DNA of 7,315 nt from an uncultured Pseudomonadota bacterium (GTDB lineage: Bacteria > Pseudomonadota > Alphaproteobacteria > CACZRW01), in NCBI GenBank assembly GCA_902783675.1, contig CACZRW010000099.1, forward strand, positions 1-7,315. The letters run 5' to 3'. This document shows positions 5,959 through 7,315 of this stretch, piece by piece (the stretch's first letter is position 1; the number at the start of each line of letters is the position of its first letter). The translations under genes were made by a program, and so were the position numbers. The notes beneath the pieces were generated by a model. That model did no database searches, was not told where the DNA came from, and worked only from the letters and a program-made list of their open reading frames with translations.

Positions 5959-6621
5959 ATGAAAAATAATAACAATACGGAAATCATAATAACCAGCGAA
6001 GCCAAAGAGTACCTTGATTTCATAACGGCCACCTTAGATAATTTGACTATTAACAGGCAAATTTATTTGGATTTTCATAACGCCTTAATTCAACAAAAAT
6101 CCAAAGATAACTATTTTATAAGGTGGGCTATGAATAATTATTATCAGGCGTTAATTCTAAATCTTTGTAAATTACTTGAGCGGAAAGGATCCTGGAAGCA
6201 AAGACGCACATTACAACATTTCCTTAATTTATGTAAGAAATCTGAAAACTGGGAAGCTTTCAAGCGATCTCGGCTGGGAGAGAAAATATTTGTTGAAGAT
6301 CCTGCTACAAAAAAGAAGGAAGAATTGCCGGATTATGATTATATAGTCAGAGAAAACTTTAATAATGTCAAAGTGAACGATGATTTAGAAAAGATAAAGT
6401 CTTTTCATGACGAATTAAGTGATTTGCGGAATCATGGGATAGCACACCTTACTGTCAAGAAAGTGGAGACTGCCAATTTAAATTTTGAAAGATTGCATAA
6501 AATTATTGATAAACTTGATGAAATCATAAAAAAATATTATCATCTGTTTGGCATAGGGATAGATAATTCCGATTTGAAAAGGCCTTACTGGTACAACAAC
6601 TTCAAACTTACTTTAAAATAA
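5959..6621 (+). CDS. AbiU2-like HEPN domain protein, putative RNase / defence or toxin component
   Basis: The protein has 220 residues. ATG 5959 is chosen because AAAAAAGGGG (5943-5952) lies 6 bases upstream. The frame is open back to ATG 5872, but that start would overlap the preceding gene and lacks such a site. The protein appears all-helical and cytoplasmic. Residues 157-163, RNHGIAH, in the context DLRNHGIAHL, match the Rx4-6H catalytic signature of HEPN domains, most like the AbiU2 form (RxKxxAH). An earlier helix, NNYYQALILNLCKLLER (about 59-75), followed by QRRTLQHFL, resembles the AbiU2 helix carrying the aromatic and acidic positions. HEPN proteins commonly act as metal-independent RNases in abortive infection or toxin-antitoxin systems. 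Composition is AT-rich and foreign to the flanks. Its only evident partner is the tail-anchored protein upstream. A HEPN domain is likely; the activity and defence role are inferred. Confidence 0.75.
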   Translation: MKNNNNTEIIITSEAKEYLDFITATLDNLTINRQIYLDFHNALIQQKSKDNYFIRWAMNNYYQALILNLCKLLERKGSWKQRRTLQHFLNLCKKSENWEAFKRSRLGEKIFVEDPATKKKEELPDYDYIVRENFNNVKVNDDLEKIKSFHDELSDLRNHGIAHLTVKKVETANLNFERLHKIIDKLDEIIKKYYHLFGIGIDNSDLKRPYWYNNFKLTLK

Positions 6622-6711
6622 AGGGATTGCTCGTGGGCTTCGCCCCCTCGTCCTGCACTTCGTTTGGACCGCTCGGATAAATCCTCGCGTCATCTGCGCT
6701 GCGCTTGATAA
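6622..6711. other. GC-rich intergenic segment with small hairpins, possible dispersed repeat
   Basis: Directly after the AT-rich HEPN gene, composition switches to GC-rich non-coding sequence. It holds GGGC-TTC-GCCC (6635-6645), GTCC...GGAC (6650-6653 with 6666-6669) and GCGCTGCGC near 6697. No ORF or T-run terminator is seen. The several small dyads in under 100 bases resemble palindromic intergenic repeats found in many copies per genome, but copy number cannot be judged from this window. Confidence 0.35.
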
Positions 6712-6735
6712 CGAACCCTCTTTTTCGAGGGTTCG
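6712..6735. repeat. Perfect 9-bp inverted repeat resembling the tRNA-Gly T-arm
   Basis: CGAACCCTC (6712-6720) and GAGGGTTCG (6727-6735) form a perfect 9-bp stem with a TTTTTC loop. No T-run follows on the plus strand, so it is not a standard intrinsic terminator. The same CGAACCCTC word occurs in the tRNA-Gly T-arm region (6814-6822), and the right arm with two extra bases matches it in inverted orientation over 11 bases. Confidence 0.75.
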
Positions 6736-6754
6736 CATCGTTCACCTACAATTC

Positions 6755-6795
6755 AATAACAAAAAAACCACCATAAAGGTGGTACTTTTGTTATT
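6755..6795 (-). terminator. Intrinsic terminator of tRNA-Gly (possibly bidirectional)
   Basis: On the minus strand, the stem ACCACC / GGTGGT (6783-6778 and 6772-6767, five-base loop) is followed by a run of T (6767-6761), a standard intrinsic terminator just past the tRNA-Gly 3' end. The dyad continues outward: AATAACAAAA (6755-6764) pairs with TTTTGTTATT (6786-6795) after a 2x2 internal mismatch. On the plus strand the stem is followed by ACTTTTG, so it may weakly stop transcription from the HEPN gene too. Confidence 0.8.
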
Positions 6796-6869
6796 GGAGC
6801 GGGCGAAGGGATTCGAACCCTCGACATCAACCTTGGCAAGGTTGCGCTCTACCCCTGAGCTACACCCGC
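6795..6869 (-). tRNA. tRNA-Gly (anticodon GCC)
   Basis: The reverse complement folds as a complete cloverleaf of 75 bases. The acceptor is GCGGGTG with CGCCCGC, the D-stem GCTC/GAGC, and the anticodon stem CAACC/GGTTG around loop TTGCCAA, giving anticodon GCC. The T-arm is GAGGG-TTCGAAT-CCCTT. Discriminator T precedes an encoded CCA (6797-6795). Anticodon GCC reads GGC and GGU glycine codons, and GGC is heavily used in the core genes here. The tRNA 3' end faces the AT-rich HEPN cassette. Confidence 0.97.
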
Positions 6870-6890
6870 ACTCCGTAAAGAAGAGTCGGT

Positions 6891-6918
6891 ATATTACAAA
6901 AAAATAAACCTATTGCAA
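6891..6918 (-). promoter_or_regulatory. Possible tRNA-Gly promoter overlapping the end of the chorismate mutase gene
   Basis: On the minus strand, TTGCAA (6918-6913) and TAATAT (6896-6891) are separated by 16 bases, with the tRNA 5' end 22 bases beyond the -10. Each hexamer matches consensus at four of six positions. A GC-rich CCGAC follows the -10, as in many stable-RNA promoters. The match is weak, and readthrough from upstream is also possible. Confidence 0.3.
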
Positions 6919-7191
6919 GAGTTTTTTTAAATCGATTTTCTTCTTCCCCTGATATTTTTTGCTTAAGTCCAAAATAGTCTTGAATAAATCGACCGTATAA
7001 GGCGCAAAAACTTCAGGCGAAAGCTCCGACACATTCCCCAGAATCTCTTGCTCGCGCGAAAGATCAAAAGTGGGAAGGTTATGCTCCTTTTTATACTTTG
7101 CAACAGCGGTAATCAGCTCCATTCTTTTTACAAAAAGAGTGGCGATTTTGGCATCTACAATGTCGATTTTTTTCCGAAGGTCGTTTAGCAT
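6910..7191 (-). CDS. aroQ: Monofunctional chorismate mutase, AroQ class
   Basis: This enzyme converts chorismate to prephenate, the branch step to phenylalanine and tyrosine, in the cytoplasm. The 93-residue all-helical protein matches the AroQ-alpha type, the size of the stand-alone enzyme. Active-site positions equivalent to the E. coli P-protein mutase domain are all present: R6, R23, K34, D43, R46, E47, S77 and Q81. It is therefore predicted active. ATG at 7191 is preceded by AAAGGAG (7207-7201) at 9 bases, an excellent site; the ATG slightly upstream is out of frame. No prephenate dehydratase or dehydrogenase domain is fused. It lies between tRNA-Phe (27 bases upstream) and tRNA-Gly, all on the minus strand, and is probably read from the tRNA-Phe transcript or a promoter in that tRNA. 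The symbol aroQ is also used for type II dehydroquinase, which this is not. Confidence 0.92.
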   Translation of the reverse strand: MLNDLRKKIDIVDAKIATLFVKRMELITAVAKYKKEHNLPTFDLSREQEILGNVSELSPEVFAPYTVDLFKTILDLSKKYQGKKKIDLKKLLQ

Positions 7192-7218
7192 CTTGCATTA
7201 CTCCTTTCGTATAAAAAA

Positions 7219-7294
<76 letters not shown>

Positions 7295-7315
7295 ACATCC
7301 TTAAAGGAGTTTGGG

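Noticed and set aside
6712..6735. The 9-bp hairpin as the intrinsic terminator of the HEPN gene.
   Set aside because: No U-tract follows on the plus strand; the T residues are in the loop. The stem at 6767-6783 with a T-run on the minus strand is the proper terminator, mainly for tRNA-Gly.
5342..6869. An integrated element bounded by tRNA-Gly attachment repeats.
   Set aside because: No copy of the tRNA-Gly 3' end is visible near 5342-5530 and no integrase gene is present. Only a 9-11 base T-arm match exists, too little to call att sites.

Overview
The window looks like an alphaproteobacterial chromosome. The main evidence is the gene order envC - ctpA - divergent polysaccharide deacetylase - rppH, which is typical of that class, usually with gpmI just upstream. 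Genus cannot be told from the sequence. The core genes have mixed GC and use many GCC, GGC and CGC codons. The stretch from about 5342 to 6621 is visibly AT-rich and looks foreign to its surroundings.

Layout: (1) 2-460, the 3' part of yajQ, whose true start lies before the window. (2) 486-1034, a small ORF that I read as a stand-alone, degenerate substrate-binding domain of cofactor-independent phosphoglycerate mutase (iPGM), sitting where gpmI is normally found. (3) 1047-4843, a closely spaced cell-envelope run: EnvC-type amidase activator, CtpA-type S41 protease with PDZ domain, and a membrane-anchored divergent polysaccharide deacetylase homologue whose expected active-site residues are replaced. 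(4) 4856-5341, rppH (Nudix RNA pyrophosphohydrolase). (5) 5342-5530, an AT-rich intergenic stretch ending in a palindromic, operator-like element. (6) 5531-6621, a two-gene AT-rich cassette: a small tail-anchored membrane protein of unknown family, then a protein with an AbiU2-like HEPN signature (RNHGIAH). (7) 6622-6794, an intergenic region with a GC-rich hairpin segment, a 9-bp hairpin echoing the tRNA-Gly T-arm, and a good intrinsic terminator. (8) On the minus strand, read right to left: tRNA-Phe(GAA), monofunctional chorismate mutase, tRNA-Gly(GCC).

How the genes fit together: EnvC-type proteins control septal peptidoglycan amidases, and CtpA-type proteases trim periplasmic peptidoglycan factors, so genes 3-5 probably act together on cell separation and wall remodelling. 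RppH handles 5'-end RNA decay and shares the transcription unit by position. EnvC (normally non-catalytic), the deacetylase homologue and the iPGM remnant all lack catalytic residues, so this block is unusually rich in pseudoenzymes. The HEPN/membrane-protein pair is the best candidate for an undescribed system. HEPN proteins of this type are often RNases in defence or toxin-antitoxin loci. The pair sits between conserved core genes and a tRNA, is compositionally distinct, and has its own likely operator.
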